Below, piece after piece: positions 11,201-23,255 of a DNA stretch of 64,000 nt. The notes below the pieces were generated by a model. It was not told where the DNA came from and did not search any database. It worked only from the letters and a program-made list of their open reading frames with translations. Each line of letters begins with the position of its first letter. Positions within the stretch are counted from its first letter, which is position 1. Made by a program: the position numbers and the translations under genes. The DNA lies in assembly GCA_034406715.1 (NCBI GenBank), contig CP137881.1:434001-498000 (forward strand). The letters run 5' to 3'. The DNA is from Rhodotorula mucilaginosa. Its lineage: Eukaryota > Basidiomycota > Microbotryomycetes > Sporidiobolales > Sporidiobolaceae.

Positions 11201-11972
11201 CTTGACGACAGTGACGAGGAGTACTCGATCCGGAAACCGTCCTCTTTCGTCAAGAACCTCGTCGCCGGGACCAAGTACATCGAGATCGTCGGCGACCTCG
11301 TCGTCTCGTGTTTGAACAGTAAAGCCCACGCGGTCGTCTCGTTCAAAGAGGGTTCGTCGTGGGGAGGCGTCAGCACGCGCAACAAGATTGAAGGTCGTGT
11401 GGTGGACGAGCGGGGGGTGACGAGGATCGAACTCGTTGGGAGGTGGGACGACGCGGTCGATCGGAAGGATGGCAAGCACAGCTTTACGAGGTTGTGGCAG
11501 ATTGCCGATTCCCCTCCGAGTGCGTCACTCACCGCCGCCCTTGTTGCCTTTCAGCCAGATCATTGCCTATCACGCCGTATGATTGACTGACTGCCTATTC
11601 TGTGACCGTCGTGTTGCACGCACAGATCCCGAACGCTACTACGGCTTCTCGTACTTTGCCACGACCTTGAACGAGACGACCCCGCTCGAAGCGGGCCTCA
11701 TGGCGCCGACGGATTCGCGCCTCCGGCCGGACCAGCTCGCCCTCGAGCGGGGCGACGTCGACGAGGCCGAACGGCTGAAGCAAGTCGTCGAGGAGAAGCA
11801 GCGCTCGAAACGCAAGAGTGGGAAGGCGCCCGAGCCAAAGTGGTTCGCGAGGAGGAGGGAGGAGGAGGGAGGCGGGACGGCTAGTAATGGTACGGGCGGC
11901 GCGTGGAGCTACGCGGGAGGGTACTTTGAGACGAGGGAGAAGAAGGCGTTCGAGGATCCCGACATCTTTTGA
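8240..11972 (+). CDS. Oxysterol-binding protein with PH and ORD domains
   Basis: Lipid-transfer protein of the OSBP/Osh family, carrying sterol or PI4P between membranes at contact sites. Seven exons (8240-8345, 8402-8733, 8802-10451, 10625-10827, 10906-10952, 11034-11519, 11626-11972) sum to 1056 residues. A PH domain spans about 8-115 (VVIEGFMLKKKRKALQGYARRYFRL... to DFDKWATALKAF). The ORD begins near 697, with KPFNPLLGETYE at 762-773 and EKVSHHPP at 786-793, both lipid-site signatures, then YYGFSYFA near the end. Between PH and ORD lies a ~550-residue Ser/Thr/Pro/Gly-rich linker from one large exon, with acidic runs. Intron 5 needs a GC donor (GCGAGT at 10953) to keep PERG|FRFISEK. Architecture is closest to yeast Osh3 but no GOLD domain was seen. 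Confidence 0.92.
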
Positions 11973-12234
11973 TGGAGGAGCCTCTTTCCCCCGCCACTTC
12001 GGGAGATCGTGTACGGGAGATCGTCCGTCCACCTTGATACATAGACCTCCACAAATCGTGAGTATGGAATGCTAGGATTGCCAACAACAGTCTATGATGA
12101 CATGGGATGATTAGAGCGGGAATGGGTAGGATGAGGAAACGACATGATGGTGGCAAGAAAAGACAACAATCGATGAGATCTGGATATGTGCGGGTCTAAA
12201 ATTGGCGAAAGAGATTGAAGAGGCGCCGTCTAAC

Positions 12235-13766
12235 TTAGTAGTACGCGTCGTGGCGGAGGTGAACCGATTTCGGTCTCGCGACGCGTTCCATCTCGGTGTT
12301 CATCGCGGGCGGCGCCTCCTCCATCTCGCGCACGTTGCGGTCGTGCACCTCGCGGCGGTGATCGCGCACGGAATCTTCGGACCCGAGCGCAATCATGGCG
12401 CAGATGGGAGTCTGGAGGAAGCCGAGGACGAAACCTGCGCGGCGCGGGGGGGTGACGCCGGATGTACGTATGCGTCAGGTTCTCGTTTTTGGCTCGCGCG
12501 TCGTTCGGCGGCAGCGAGCATCCCTCGCGCCCGTTGATTGAGATTGGTAGCGCGCGGGAAGAATAGCCACCGAACGGACTCACCAAACACGAGCTTGATC
12601 GCTTCGGGCACCCAGGTGTGCGCCATGTTCTTGCCGCCCCAGATGGGCGCGATGATGGCGATCGTGATCGGCCACAGGACGAGGAAATACAACGCCGAGA
12701 GGACCGAGCCTGCCGCAAACCGCGCGGGGGTATGAGCGACTCTGGGAAAGTACGAACACGGATAACGGCTGAGAGGGGGAGGGGGACCTAGGCGCACCTT
12801 TCCAAACGCTCCAAAACAACCTCACCGCGCGCTCTTTCCACCCCAATCGGAGGTCAAACACGTCGTTGACATGACTCCCCGAGAAGAAGTGCAGTCCCCT
12901 CCCGAGGCCGTGGCGTTGGTGGAACGTCCACCAGAGGCGTTGCCGCCAGGATTGGGTCGAAGGGTCCGGGTCCGGGCCTGCTACGACGGCGAATTGCGTG
13001 TCGGGCTGTCGAGGGAGTGGAGGTTCACAGCGTGTTGGTTGAGGATGAGATCGGTACATGAGAAGGAGGAGAAGATGACGTTGAGAGCGAGAGAGAGAGA
13101 AACGCACCCAAGGATAGGGGAACGCGGCAATCTTGCCCGTCCGCATGTCGACGTGGACCATTCCCGACGAGATGACAAAAGTCAAGATGCCCTGGTTCCG
13201 AGGTGGGTACGCTCAAAAAGGTGTAAGTGGAAGCGCGCTCGCCGCTCGCCGACGAGATGCGAAAGAGAACAACAGCCTCCCTCACCTGGATAAAGACGGT
13301 GACGGCGCAGTCTCCCGCGATCGTGTTGTGTCGGATGTCCCACATGGTGATGGTATCGGTCGGTTTGATCGTCCGGTACATGGCGCAGCTGCCAGGCGTG
13401 TGTTCCGTTTCCTCAGTCATCTCGGAGCGCAAGAAAGAGCGGTGTCGGAGGGGGGACGCACGCGACTCCAAAGTTGGCGGCTCCGTCTATGCATGCCGCG
13501 CCGATCATTTGCGGTCCCATCACGTACAGTTTCTGTGTTGCCCCCCGTTCCCAAAAAAGACTGTCGTCAACTTCACACAGCCCTTCTCAGCGGACTCCTG
13601 GGAAGGGGGAACGCACCTGTTTCCAGGTCAAGGGTGCGGGTAATCCGAGCGGGTTCCGAAACGAGATGGGCCTCGAGACGCCTTCGATACATTCGTGTTC
13701 GACGGGGCGGCGGAGCGCACTCGGCTCGCGGACGACGGTCGGGCGTCGCGGTCGTCGGCCGGGCAT
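12235..13766 (-). CDS. Fungal multipass membrane protein (possibly DUF2456-like)
   Basis: Seven exons (13617-13766, 13462-13532, 13286-13388, 13108-13191, 12798-13005, 12584-12709, 12235-12434) give 313 residues, all phases agreeing. Readable segments: ISFRNPLGLPAPLTWKQ, LYVMGPQMIGAACIDGAANF, HNTIAGDCAVTVFIQ, GILTFVISSGMVHVD, KIAAFPYPW, then the hydrophobic stretch SVLSALYFLVLWPITIAIIA followed by PIWGGKNMAHTWVPEAIKLVFG. About four hydrophobic segments suggest a multipass protein with a polar ~55-residue C-terminal tail. The pattern resembles uncharacterised fungal DUF2456 membrane proteins, but I could not confirm this; treat the function as unknown. The start ATG is preceded in frame by a stop codon. 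Confidence 0.72.
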
Positions 13767-14530
13767 CTTTCAGCTCAGGGAGCACGGTAGCAGCAGCAGC
13801 AGGAGCAGCAGGGTCGGAACCTTGTCAAGGCGTGGCTGTAGTCTGTGTACTTTATGGTGGGACGTCGAGGCCGAGGATGCCGAAGTTCGGAGCCAGCTAG
13901 CTGTCGATCGAGGAAGCTGCGGCAACCACGTGAATGTAATGACGGAACCCCGCCCTATATCCTACGGAGCCAGTCTCGGTGCGCGCATGCGTACTGTATG
14001 TAACTCGGCTCTCTCGTGATACAGAGGTCCTGCTGCGAAGCGAGGATGGAAAGCTCGAGACTCTCGCGCGAGGCATGGCTAGAAGGTGGCAGAGAAACGC
14101 GTGTTGCAGGTAGGTAAAAGAGACTATACATAGAGAGACGGAAAGTGTCGCTCCCCCGCGCTGAAGCCCCTCCTCGTTGAGAGTTCTGAGAGGAAAGAAG
14201 CAGTTTGTCCTCAGCGGGAAAAGTCGTTGGATCTGGCACGATGGCAACCCGGCGTGTAGCGCCCCCTGATCCACCTGGCCCGAGCATCCGTTAGAGAGTG
14301 CTCGAACAACGGCGTGGAAGCAACTCGACGCCTGCCCTCTTGGAGTTGCGTTGTTGACATGGAGAAAAGAAGAGAGAGGTCGAGCGTGAGTGTGCGCTTA
14401 AGAAGTGCCGGCGAGAAAGAGACAGAGTTGTTGCCCCCTGTCTTTGAGGCGAGTTGAGCATCGCTCGCTCGGTCGATTCGCCGCCCGCGCGCACTTTGCT
14501 GTCTGTTCCGCCGGTCTCTTCGCCAAACAG
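13767..14530. other. Divergent upstream region before RPL3
   Basis: About 760 bp without a convincing gene, between the membrane-protein start and the RPL3 5' UTR intron. Short frames on both strands look like chance. It should contain the strong RPL3 promoter. Confidence 0.45.
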
Positions 14531-14757
14531 GTGAGCGCGCACAGTCCCTCTTACTGGCCGAGTACTAGCCCTATGTGTGCACTCTCGACCCTGCCCTGCG
14601 CCCCCTCTGCGACTCGTCCCGTCGTCGGAGCAGAGAGACGCCCGCCCGCCCGCCGCCGCCTTCGCGCTCGACCCCTCACTCTCGGGCCGCCTGCCTCGCC
14701 TCGCCCGCGCTCTAGAGCTGCGGGAAACTGACACCGTAACGCGTGCACGACAAACAG
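14531..14757 (+). other. Probable 5' UTR intron of RPL3
   Basis: CAG|GTGAGC at 14530/14531, a CTGAC-type branch near 14730 and ACAAACAG at the 3' end, 10 nt upstream of the RPL3 start codon. Leader introns are common in ribosomal protein genes; expression effects are inferred. Confidence 0.55.
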
Positions 14758-14767
14758 CTCGGTCAGG

Positions 14768-16152
14768 ATGTCTCACAGGAAGTACGAGCACCCCCGGTCA
14801 GTCTCTTCTCGCCTCCCCTCCTCGCTCTCCCCAGCACGCAGGCTGACCCTCTCTCCCACCCTACACAGTTGCGGTTCCCTCGGGTTCCTCCCCCGTAAGC
14901 GGGCTGCCCGCCACCGCGGAAAGGCGAAGAGCTTCCCCAAGGTCCGCCTTTTTGCCCTCTCCTGAAAGCCCACCCGCCCCGACCCGATCTGACGCCAAGT
15001 GAACCACACACCTTGCAGGACGACCCCAAGGCGCCGGTTCACCTGACGGCCTTCCTTGGCTACAAGGCCGGCATGACCCACATTGTCCGCGACCTTGACC
15101 GCCCGGGCTCGAGTGAGTCTTCACGCTCCGGCCGGCCGGGTGACAGGGGAAACTGACCCAGGCACGCACGCTGCGCAGAGATGCACAAGAAGGAGGTCGT
15201 CGAGGCTGTTACGGTCGTCGAGACGCCGCCGATGGTCATTGTCGGCGTCGTCGGCTACGTCGAGACGCCGCGCGGTCTCCGCTCGCTCACGACCGTGTGG
15301 GCCGAGCACCTCTCGGACGAGGTCAAGCGCCGGTTCTACAAGAACTGGTACCGCTCCAAGAAGAAGGCGTTCACCAAGTACGCCAAGAAGCACGCCGAGC
15401 AGGGCAAGTCGTCGTCGGTCGCGCGCGAGCTCGAGCGCATCTCCAAGTACTGCTCGGTCGTCCGCGTCCTCGCCCACACCCAGATCCGCAAGACGGGCCT
15501 CTCGCAGAAGAAGGCGCACCTGATGGAGATCCAGGTCAACGGCGGCTCGGTCGCCGACAAGGTCGACTTTGCCAAGTCGCACTTTGAAAAGACGGTCGAC
15601 GTCTCGTCCGTCTTTGAGCAGGACGAGAACATCGACATCATCGGCGTCACGCAGGGTCACGGGTTCGAGGGTGTCACCCACCGTTGGGGCACCAAGAAGC
15701 TCCCGCGCAAGACCCACAAGGGTCTCCGCAAGGTCGCGTGTATCGGTGCCTGGCACCCGTCCGCCGTCATGTACTCGGTCGCCCGTGCCGGTCAGGACGG
15801 TTACCACCACCGTACCGAGATCAACAAGAAGGTCTACCGCATCGGCAAGGCCGACGACGAGGGCTCGGCCTCGACCGAGTTTGACATCACCAAGAAGGCC
15901 ATCACCCCCGTCGGTGGCTTTGTCCGCTACGGCATTGTCAAGAACGACTGGGTCATGGTCAAGGGTTCGTGCCCCGGTGTCGTCAAGCGCGTCGTCACCC
16001 TCCGCAAGTCGCTCGTCCCCCACACGTCGCGCGCCTCGCTCGAAAAGGTCTCGCTCAAGTGGATCAGCACCGCGTCCAAGTTTGGTCACGGTCGCTTCCA
16101 GTCCCGCGCCGAGCGCGAGGCCCACGAGGGACCCCGCAAGATCAAGGCCTAA
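14768..16152 (+). CDS. RPL3: 60S ribosomal protein L3
   Basis: Core protein of the large ribosomal subunit near the peptidyl-transferase centre. Exons 14768-14796, 14869-14941, 15019-15112 and 15179-16152 give 389 residues, the usual length (about 387). Start [10 protein letters not shown], then [72 protein letters not shown], and a basic C-terminus. Three small introns sit in the first 400 bp and the rest is one exon with strongly biased C/G-ending codons, as expected for a very highly expressed gene. A further intron lies in the 5' UTR. The 3' neighbour CRIPT is convergent. Confidence 0.98.
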
Positions 16153-16690
16153 AGCGTCCGCTGAGGCGTCGCCGGGGTGGTGGTCGGTCCTTGGTAGCTC
16201 CCTTGTTTCCTTCTTTACGAGAGGAGTTCTTTTGCAACCAAAACGAACGAAGGATCGCATTATCTTCCCCACCACCAACCATTTCACGCTTGCTGCGAGG
16301 AGGAGTGACTTGTGCTCGGTGCTCTTGTCGCCGTCCGTGCTGTGCGTAAAGTCGCGTTTGCTGCTATGTCGAGAGGTTTTCCATTTCCTGCTGCAGCGCG
16401 GGGTTTCGTCGAGGATCGCGCCTTGCTGGCTCGGGGTTACGGGAGCCATACTACGACGCGCGGACGAGCTGAGCGCGGTCGCTCTCTCGCCTTATGGAGA
16501 GCAAATCAAGACGAGGTTGATCCCTTCGCGCTTTTGGCATCCGATCTCCTGTCTCTCTTTCTCTTTTCTTTCGAGCGCCGCGCTTAGGCCTCGGATCTTC
16601 GGGAGGTTTAGGCTGAACGGGCTGTCAGTCGACGTGATAACGCATTAGGAATTGCAAGTATGAAGAAGCGAGGGGAGAGGGGTGTCCATG
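16153..16690. other. Convergent 3' region RPL3/CRIPT
   Basis: About 540 bp between facing stop codons. It is presumed 3' UTRs; open frames here are without family signal. Confidence 0.5.
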
Positions 16691-17370
16691 TCATCGAGTG
16701 GTTTGTTTGTACATCTTTGTGTCGAGGATCTCTTTGCCGCATATGGCGCAACAGCCTGTCGATGCAACAATGTGGGGTGGTTAGCGATTCCGTATGAGAA
16801 GACACAAGTCAGAGATGAAGGGGGGGATGCGTACCTTTTTTGTAGGCGCAACCTGGCGACGAGGCGGGCCGGTGGGGGGTGAGTTCGCATTCTTCAAAGG
16901 GCGATGCAGACACGCGGGAGGGGAACGGACCTTGGCAGAACTTTGCGCCTGGTCTGGCGACGACGGTTTTGCAGACTTCGCACTTGGCGACTGCGCCTCC
17001 CTTTCCGCCCGCGAGGTCCAGTGTCCCCGCCTCGGCCGCTGCTCCGGCTTTAGCGGCTCTCTTCCTTTCCCCATACGGTACTTGTGAAGTCGATGCCTTG
17101 GAGGGCGGGGTTGCGTAGGGCGAGTAGCGCGATTTGGACGAGAGGAGCTTGTTCTCGCCAATCTTGCGTTGCTGGTTCTGCTGGCCTGCGCCCTTCCAGA
17201 CGTCGGTGGCTGCGAGGGTGCCTTGCTTGGCGAGCTTCTTCTCGCACTTGGCGCAGACCTGGTCGGGTGGGTGGAGTGGCGTCGAGGTCGAGGGGTGAGG
17301 TTGATGAGTGATGATGTCAGCCACGAGCAGAGGGCGAGGCAAGAGAGGGAGAGGGAGAGAGCCATACCAT
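16691..17370 (-). CDS. CRIPT-like cysteine-rich protein
   Basis: Homologue of CRIPT, a small zinc protein that associates with the minor/U-snRNP splicing machinery and, in animals, with PDZ proteins. Exons 17368-17370 (only the ATG), 16931-17258, 16835-16852 (18 nt) and 16691-16755 give 137 residues. Spliced start M-VCAKCEKKL; then DVWKGAG, the IGENKLLSSKSRYSPY block, CEVCKTVVARPGAKFCQGCAYKKG and CCAICGKEILDTKMYKQTTR at the C-terminus. All four CxxC pairs are present. It is longer than human CRIPT (101 aa) because of an Ala/Lys-rich insert after the SRYSPY block. The start codon forms an exon by itself, directly followed by GTATGG. Confidence 0.93.
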
Positions 17371-17539
17371 GCTCGGTGTCTATGTGTACACGTGTCCCCC
17401 GTCCAGTACTCAGGAGCTACAGTAGAGTCCGAGCGAGACCGTCGTCCTTCCGTCCGGTCGGCCCCACTCTCTCGCTCTTGACCTCATCTCCCTCCTGGTC
17501 TCTAACTCCAGAGGGACCACGTGCACGCAGAGGGGAAGG

Positions 17540-20500
17540 ATGGCAGCAGACTATTCTCACCTGCTCCCCCCGCCCGTCCTCGACCGCATCCTCGAGACTG
17601 CGTTCCACACGACGGACGCGGACTCGGACCGCTTCCCTCCTCCAGTCCAACTCACCACGCTCGCCTCGCTCGGCAAGGCCATCAATGCCAGCGTGCGCCG
17701 CATCCTCGCACGCGAGGTGGTCCTCCAGGATGACGACAACCGACTCGTCGACGCAGAAGAGGGACAATCCGCCGTGCTGCTCGCTCGAGTCGTCAACGAC
17801 CCCAACTGGGCAAACGACGTCAAACTCCTCACGGTCGTCAATCCCGTCTTCGACCAGGCTAGCGATCCAGCATTATGCCACCCGCCCCCACCCCCGCCTT
17901 TGGACGACGCCGCCTTTTTCCTGTGCCTCTCGCGGTTCGAAACCCTCTCGTCCTTCACGTGGCACTCGCACCGCATCCCGCCCGAGTTGCTCTGCCTCGC
18001 GCTCGGTCAAGCCGCCAAGAACTTGACCAACTTCAAACTCGAGTTGGTGCCTCTCCCTCTCTCCGGAGGGACGACGACGACGGACGCTGCTGCGCCCCCT
18101 TCGAGTCCGCCTTTGCAACAACACCAGAGTCCCACCTCCGCCTCGGGTCTCTACAGCCCTCTCCTGCACGGCAGTGGCGTCGGCAACGGAACGGCGACTT
18201 CAGCAGCCGCGTCCGCGCCCGCCCCGCGCTGGGACGCCCCTCACCTCGCCTCGCTCCCCGCCAAACTCACCCACCTCTCCCTCTCGAACCTCTCGTCCCT
18301 CGGCGCCCAATCCCTCGCCGAACACGCCCTCCCCGCCCTCCCCATGCTCGAGTTTGTCCAACTCGAAAAGACGCTCTGGGTCGACGATCACGTGTTGGAG
18401 GCGATGGGGAGGCATTTGAAAGGGTTGGGGGTGTTGAAGGTGAGGGAGATGGCCGGGACCAAGTTGAGCGAGAATGGGTTGGGGGAGGTGTTGAGGGGCT
18501 GTCCGGAATTGAGAGAGTTGCACCTCGATTGCGTGCAGGGTGCGCCGTTTTCCCCTCTCCCCCTCTCTTCTATGACACCACACTGACTCTCTCACAACAC
18601 TGACTCGCCTACTTGCCCACCACGACGACGACCACGATGATCACGACCGCAACAGGCCGCTTCTCCCGCGCGTGCTGGCAAAAGTTGACCCCCTTGCCCT
18701 CAAACCTGCGCGTCCTCCGCCTCTCGTACTCGGAACAAGGGCCTCACAAATCCTGGCTCCTCGACCACCTCGCCTCGCTCTCTCACCTCGTCGACGCTTC
18801 GAATTCGGAACTCGAACACCTCGCGTTGACGAGGATCGTTGCGGGGGATGGGAAGGGCAAGGCCCTCGTCCCGGGATCGCATCACCTTGCGCGGTATCCG
18901 ATCGATCCGGTTCTCGATCCGCGCTCGTTGACTCTGGGCGAGAAGGACCTCGATGCCCTTGTCGGAGTTGGAGGAGGCGGGAATGAAGGTGGTGGTGAAG
19001 GAGGAGGGGGGAGGGAATGGCGCAAGCTCGAGTTGGACTTGTTCAGGATTGAGCAGGACCAGTTGAAGCGGATCTTGGAGGGGTGTACAAAGTTGAAGAG
19101 CCTCAAGGCCATGTTTGATGCGCCGTTCCGCAATTTGGTGAGTTCCATTTCCCGGGTCCTTTCTTCCTCGTCACGCATCTTCGAGCTCGGGGGAACATCT
19201 CTCTCTCTGTGTCCCTGCGGGTCTTTGTCGTGCTATCGCGGAGCAGATGGCAACTGACTCAAAACTCTAATATCGTCTGTGTGGCGCATTATACAGCTCA
19301 CCCTCGCGCCTTCGTTCGCGGCCTGTCCCGAATTGCAACACCTCGAAGTCGCCATCCCGCCCGGTCATTCGCCCGAAATGGCGAGCGTCACCCCCGCCGA
19401 GTACTTTGCGGCGGTCGCGCCCGTCTTTGTTTCCTCCGCCGGCGCTTCCGAGTCGGGTACGGCGGCTGAGGCGGCGAGGGAGTCGGGGCAGCCGGAGCAG
19501 TCACCGCGTCCGCAGCACCATGGGCATGGGAGGAGGGCGTCGCTCGCTACTTCTGCGGGGTCGCCGACGAGGACGAGGACCAACGCCTCGTTCATCGCGA
19601 ACAACGATGCAGTAGCCCCGGAAGGCCCGACCGTCCCCATCGACCTCGCCGCTCTCGACAAGGCGACCACCGCCACCGCCCGCAACTGCGTGCACCACCC
19701 GCTCGAAGCGCTCGATTCCCTCCTCCCCGTCACGAAAGACTGGCGCCGGTTCCTCAAAAAGGCGCATGCGCTCGAACGGATCGCTTGGACGGGGAGGGGC
19801 GGGTTGGGAACGTGGGAGTTTGGGCAGAAGCAGGGGAGCAGTTTGGCCAGGGTCGAGTTTCGGCCGACGAAACCGGTCGTTGTGGGTGATGGCGAGACTG
19901 CGCTGAGCGGAGGTGACCAGTCGCCGACGAGGAGCAGGACGAGGACGGCTTCTTCGTCCGGCGGCGGCGGCGGTTTCGGTGGACCAGAGTCGTCGTCGTC
20001 GTCGTGGGGCTGGGATGGTCAGCTTGCTTCTCCATCGGCTTACACTTCGTCGTCGTCGCGCCGTCGCTCGTCGTCCGTCTCGCTCGCCGGGTCGTGCCTC
20101 TCCAACTTGTCCCTCTCGCCGACCCTGCAGCCGCAGCCGGTCCAGCGCTCTCACGGAGGAGGGGACGGATCTCACTCGGTGTTCTCCTCCCCGGCGACGC
20201 CGTTCTCGACCTTGATGGGACTCGGGATCCCTTCCTCATCGACGGCGATCAAGAGCAACGGCAACGCCGCCGGCGGAATGATGGGCGACGTGCCCTGCTC
20301 GCCCCCCGAATACCAACACGGGTTCGGGAACGGCAGCGGCAACGGCGGACGGAGGAGGTCGAGCGCTTCTTCGAGCGCCATGTTTGGCGCGATCGGCGCC
20401 AACTTTTTGGCTTCCCCGCCGCAGCACGACAACTCTGCCGGTGGCGGCAACAGCAGCGCGCTCGGGTTGAGCATGCCCCTCTACGAGGAAGAGACCTCTT

Positions 20501-21225
20501 TCAACGTGCCGTCGACGTTGTCGTCTTCGCACGTGCAGGACCTGTTTGGCTGGGCGGCCGAGACGGCAGCAGCGACTGCGACGGCGACGGCCCCGCCGCG
20601 CGGCGCCGACTCGTCGTCCTCCCCTTCTGGTCGAGCAGGAGGCAAAGGCGCGCCGAGCAGCAGCAAGGCCTCGAACCACAAATCGCTCCCTGCGATTCAG
20701 ACGACCACTACAACGCCCAAGGCGTCCTCGCTTCTCCCTCCCGCTCCGGCGCACTTGCCCGCGAAACCGCTCTCGTTCGCCGCCGCCGCCGCGTCGGCTG
20801 CGGCTGCCAAAGTCGTCAACACTTCGACCACCGGCGCGACTGCCCCTGCGATGGCGCGCACGGCTTCGGCAACTTCGGCTTCGAGTGCGATCTCGACGGG
20901 TGGAGGCGGTGGATCATCGTCCAAATCGGCGGGTTCGTCGCCGACGCAATCTCCCGGGCGCTCGACCGCTAGCGGAGGCGGCGGCGGTTCTAAAGCCGGA
21001 AACGGTCGCGGCGGCGGCGGCGGTGGCGGCGGCAGGTCGAACCGCTCGAGGGGCAAGTCGGCTTCGCCCAAGCAGGAGAAGAATGCGAGCCTCCCTCCCT
21101 CCGGACCGGCTGGTGGCGAGAACAGGCGCGCCTCGGGCGGAGGCAGCGGTGCAGGTGGCGGAAATGCGAGGAAGAGTGGTGGCGGTGGCGGCGGCGGCGG
21201 AAGGCGCCGAGAGGCGACTCGCTAA
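17540..21225 (+). CDS. Leucine-rich-repeat-like protein with Gly/Ser-rich tail
   Basis: Exons 17540-18539, 18656-19137 and 19297-21225 give 1136 residues. The first ~600 residues show irregular leucine-rich segments typical of F-box/LRR proteins (LPAKLTHLSLSNLSSLG, ELRELHLDCVQG, NLRVLRLSYSEQ, LKSLKAMFDAPFRNL). The N-terminal LLPPPVLDRILETAF resembles a degenerate F-box-like helix. The last ~550 residues are low-complexity Ser/Gly/Ala, ending in Gly runs with RGK/RSNRSRGKS. Two introns join in phase. It may be a substrate adaptor, but no defining F-box is certain; function unknown. It starts 169 bp from the divergent CRIPT start. Confidence 0.75.
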
Positions 21226-22029
21226 AAGCGAAGGAGGAGGTGACCGGACGTCCCGCTGATGGGAAGATGGACGTCGTCATCGGTTGGTCGCATGTGCTTG
21301 TGTGCTTTTCTCGCTTGAACAAAGGGGACGACGGTGTGTACAGTTTTCGTTTTCGTGGCCGCCTATCAGTACAGTTCCCGGGTGTCGTGTCAAATAGCTT
21401 GTCCCTTCCCTTCCTTGTAACCAGCTTTTTTTACGCTTGACTTTCCGAGGTCCGTATCGGTTCCGAGGCAGAGTGGATCTGGGCGAAGGGAGCAAGGGTT
21501 TTGCGTAGGATGAGGAGAAGACCGAGGATGACCGAGTTGAGAAAGCCTGCTCTCGGCGGAAATTGCTTGTCCTTGACGACCGACTGTTTACCACACTTGG
21601 ACACAAGACTTCAAGATGAGCTACATTGCTGTCCGGCTTCTAACTAGTAGCTTGGCGGGATTTCACTCCTCCTAGTCCCGACTGCTGTTGAGCTTCTACT
21701 CATCTCAATCTCCCGCGCAGCCATTTGTCCAGCTCTAGCCCCCTCGCGCGCGCTTCCACCCGGCTGACATCTCACTATGCTTGAGCAGCAGTTGTTTTTG
21801 CAATATCCGCAGCGCGTTAGGGGAGATAGTGCCCAACAAGCGGTGCGAGCGCATCGCGCGCATCGATGCGGGGTGGGCGCGCTTCGGACATGCCGCGGAC
21901 CCGCTGTACCATCAACCATTCCCGAATCCTTTCTCTTTCTCTCTCCCCTCTTATCACCAACACAAGGCTAATCGGACCCGCCGAAGCCGCGTTTGTGACA
22001 TCAAGGAAGGATTTACATCTGTCGGGAAA
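21226..22029. other. Intergenic region entering the accessory block
   Basis: About 800 bp with no convincing exon. Base composition becomes visibly less GC-rich from about 21.3 kb on. Probably 3' UTR of the LRR-like gene and the promoter of the damaged family copy. Confidence 0.4.
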
Positions 22030-23255
22030 ATGGCTTATGACATGCGGCTATCGTCGCACGCCAACAACATCCGCCACACAATCCCTAAACAACTGGAAAT
22101 TGCCAACATTGTCCAGGGGCTCGGTCGTATCACTTTGCACCATGGTGGACAGGCAACGGAATACACTGTGCTTGCAGTGGGAGGTAAGGGATTCTTTGCA
22201 GTGTCCTGGCCTAGCCTTGACTCGAACGGTTGCATTCGAGCTAAATTGAGCTTTCTTGCAGGGCTTCTAGCCGTGTATTACCAGTGGAGGGATACAGCAT
22301 CCTCTGACGAGACTGACCAGGCCATCAACTACGCACTCAAATTTGGAATAGCATACCCAGTCCTTGACGTTGTAAGTCCGAAGCACTCACTGCTGGCACT
22401 GGGGACCCATCCTAACACATGCGCTCACAGCCTGTGCCACTGTACCTGGAAGGTGGTGACTGTCAGACATATCGACACAGCTTCGCGCTCTCGCAGACCT
22501 TTCGGTGAGATCCATGGTTGCCAGTTTTCAGTCTCGTACCCACCCTAACGAGAGATCACCTGCCCGCAGTGCTGCCGAAGTTGAGAGCGAGCTCAAGCCG
22601 ATGTCGATTCCGTCTTTGCTCCAGATCAGCTTTCGCCAGCAGAAAGAACGAAATCTAAGATGGAACGACATCCGCTACGAATTCTTGCTCAGCTTCCTCG
22701 ATGTCTCGGACTGGTACCGCCACAATAGCCATGATATTGATGACCCCCACACCGAAGCAAACAGACTCGGTGCTGCCAAGTCTCACCTATGTGGACTCCT
22801 GCACATCTGCTTCATGGCCTGGGAAGGTGGCGCAAAGCACCCTTACAACGACGGCAAGGGTGATACTTACTTGAACTTCTGGTTGAGGTCTGCACCCGAG
22901 GATGCCAAGGATAACATCCGCCATGCACTCAAATTTTCCCAAAAAGAGCTTCAGGAACACAAGGATGTCCGATGAATATACGCAACTCTGTGTTGACTGG
23001 CTTCGCCATCTCGGGGCTGGTTTCACCATGAAACAAGAAGATCATGTGCAGAAGCGCTACAGCCAGGCCTTTGGGCACATGCACAGCTTTGTTTGTCTCC
23101 ATTCACAGATCTCTAACCTGAAAGGAGCTGATTGAGGAATGTTTTGCTTGTATCGACAGCTTGCGCAGGTTGTGCACGGGTTCCCCGAACCACCAACTGA
23201 CACTACCTCCGGAGTCAAGCCGTGCAATCCACACATTCCCCTAGCAAGGAGGTAG
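22030..23255 (+). pseudogene. Orphan family, copy A (apparently damaged)
   Basis: Member of an unrecognised gene family repeated in this window. Exons 22030-22183, 22262-22371, 22431-22504 and 22570 onward have intron phases 1,0,2, the same as copies B and C. Aligned blocks: VLAVGG at the end of exon 1 (LLACGG in B, LLAYGG in C), ALKFGIAYPVLDV in exon 2 (ALLKIAYPTYDF in B), PVPLYLE opening exon 3 (PIPLYYR, PLPQYYR), and IRYEFLLSFLDVSDWY in exon 4 (LRHEFLLTFFALVECW in B). After KFSQKELQEH (around 22.95-22.98 kb) the homologous reading (YTQLCVDWLRHL...RYSQAFGHMHSF) continues in another frame, and the last exon (CLYRQLAQ) is not joined cleanly. So it looks like a recently decayed copy, or the sequence has a small error. 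Confidence 0.6.

Noticed and set aside
15121-16449. 442-codon open frame antisense to RPL3
   Set aside because: Produced by the extreme codon bias of RPL3; the sense strand has unambiguous L3 homology and the antisense product is a charged low-information string.
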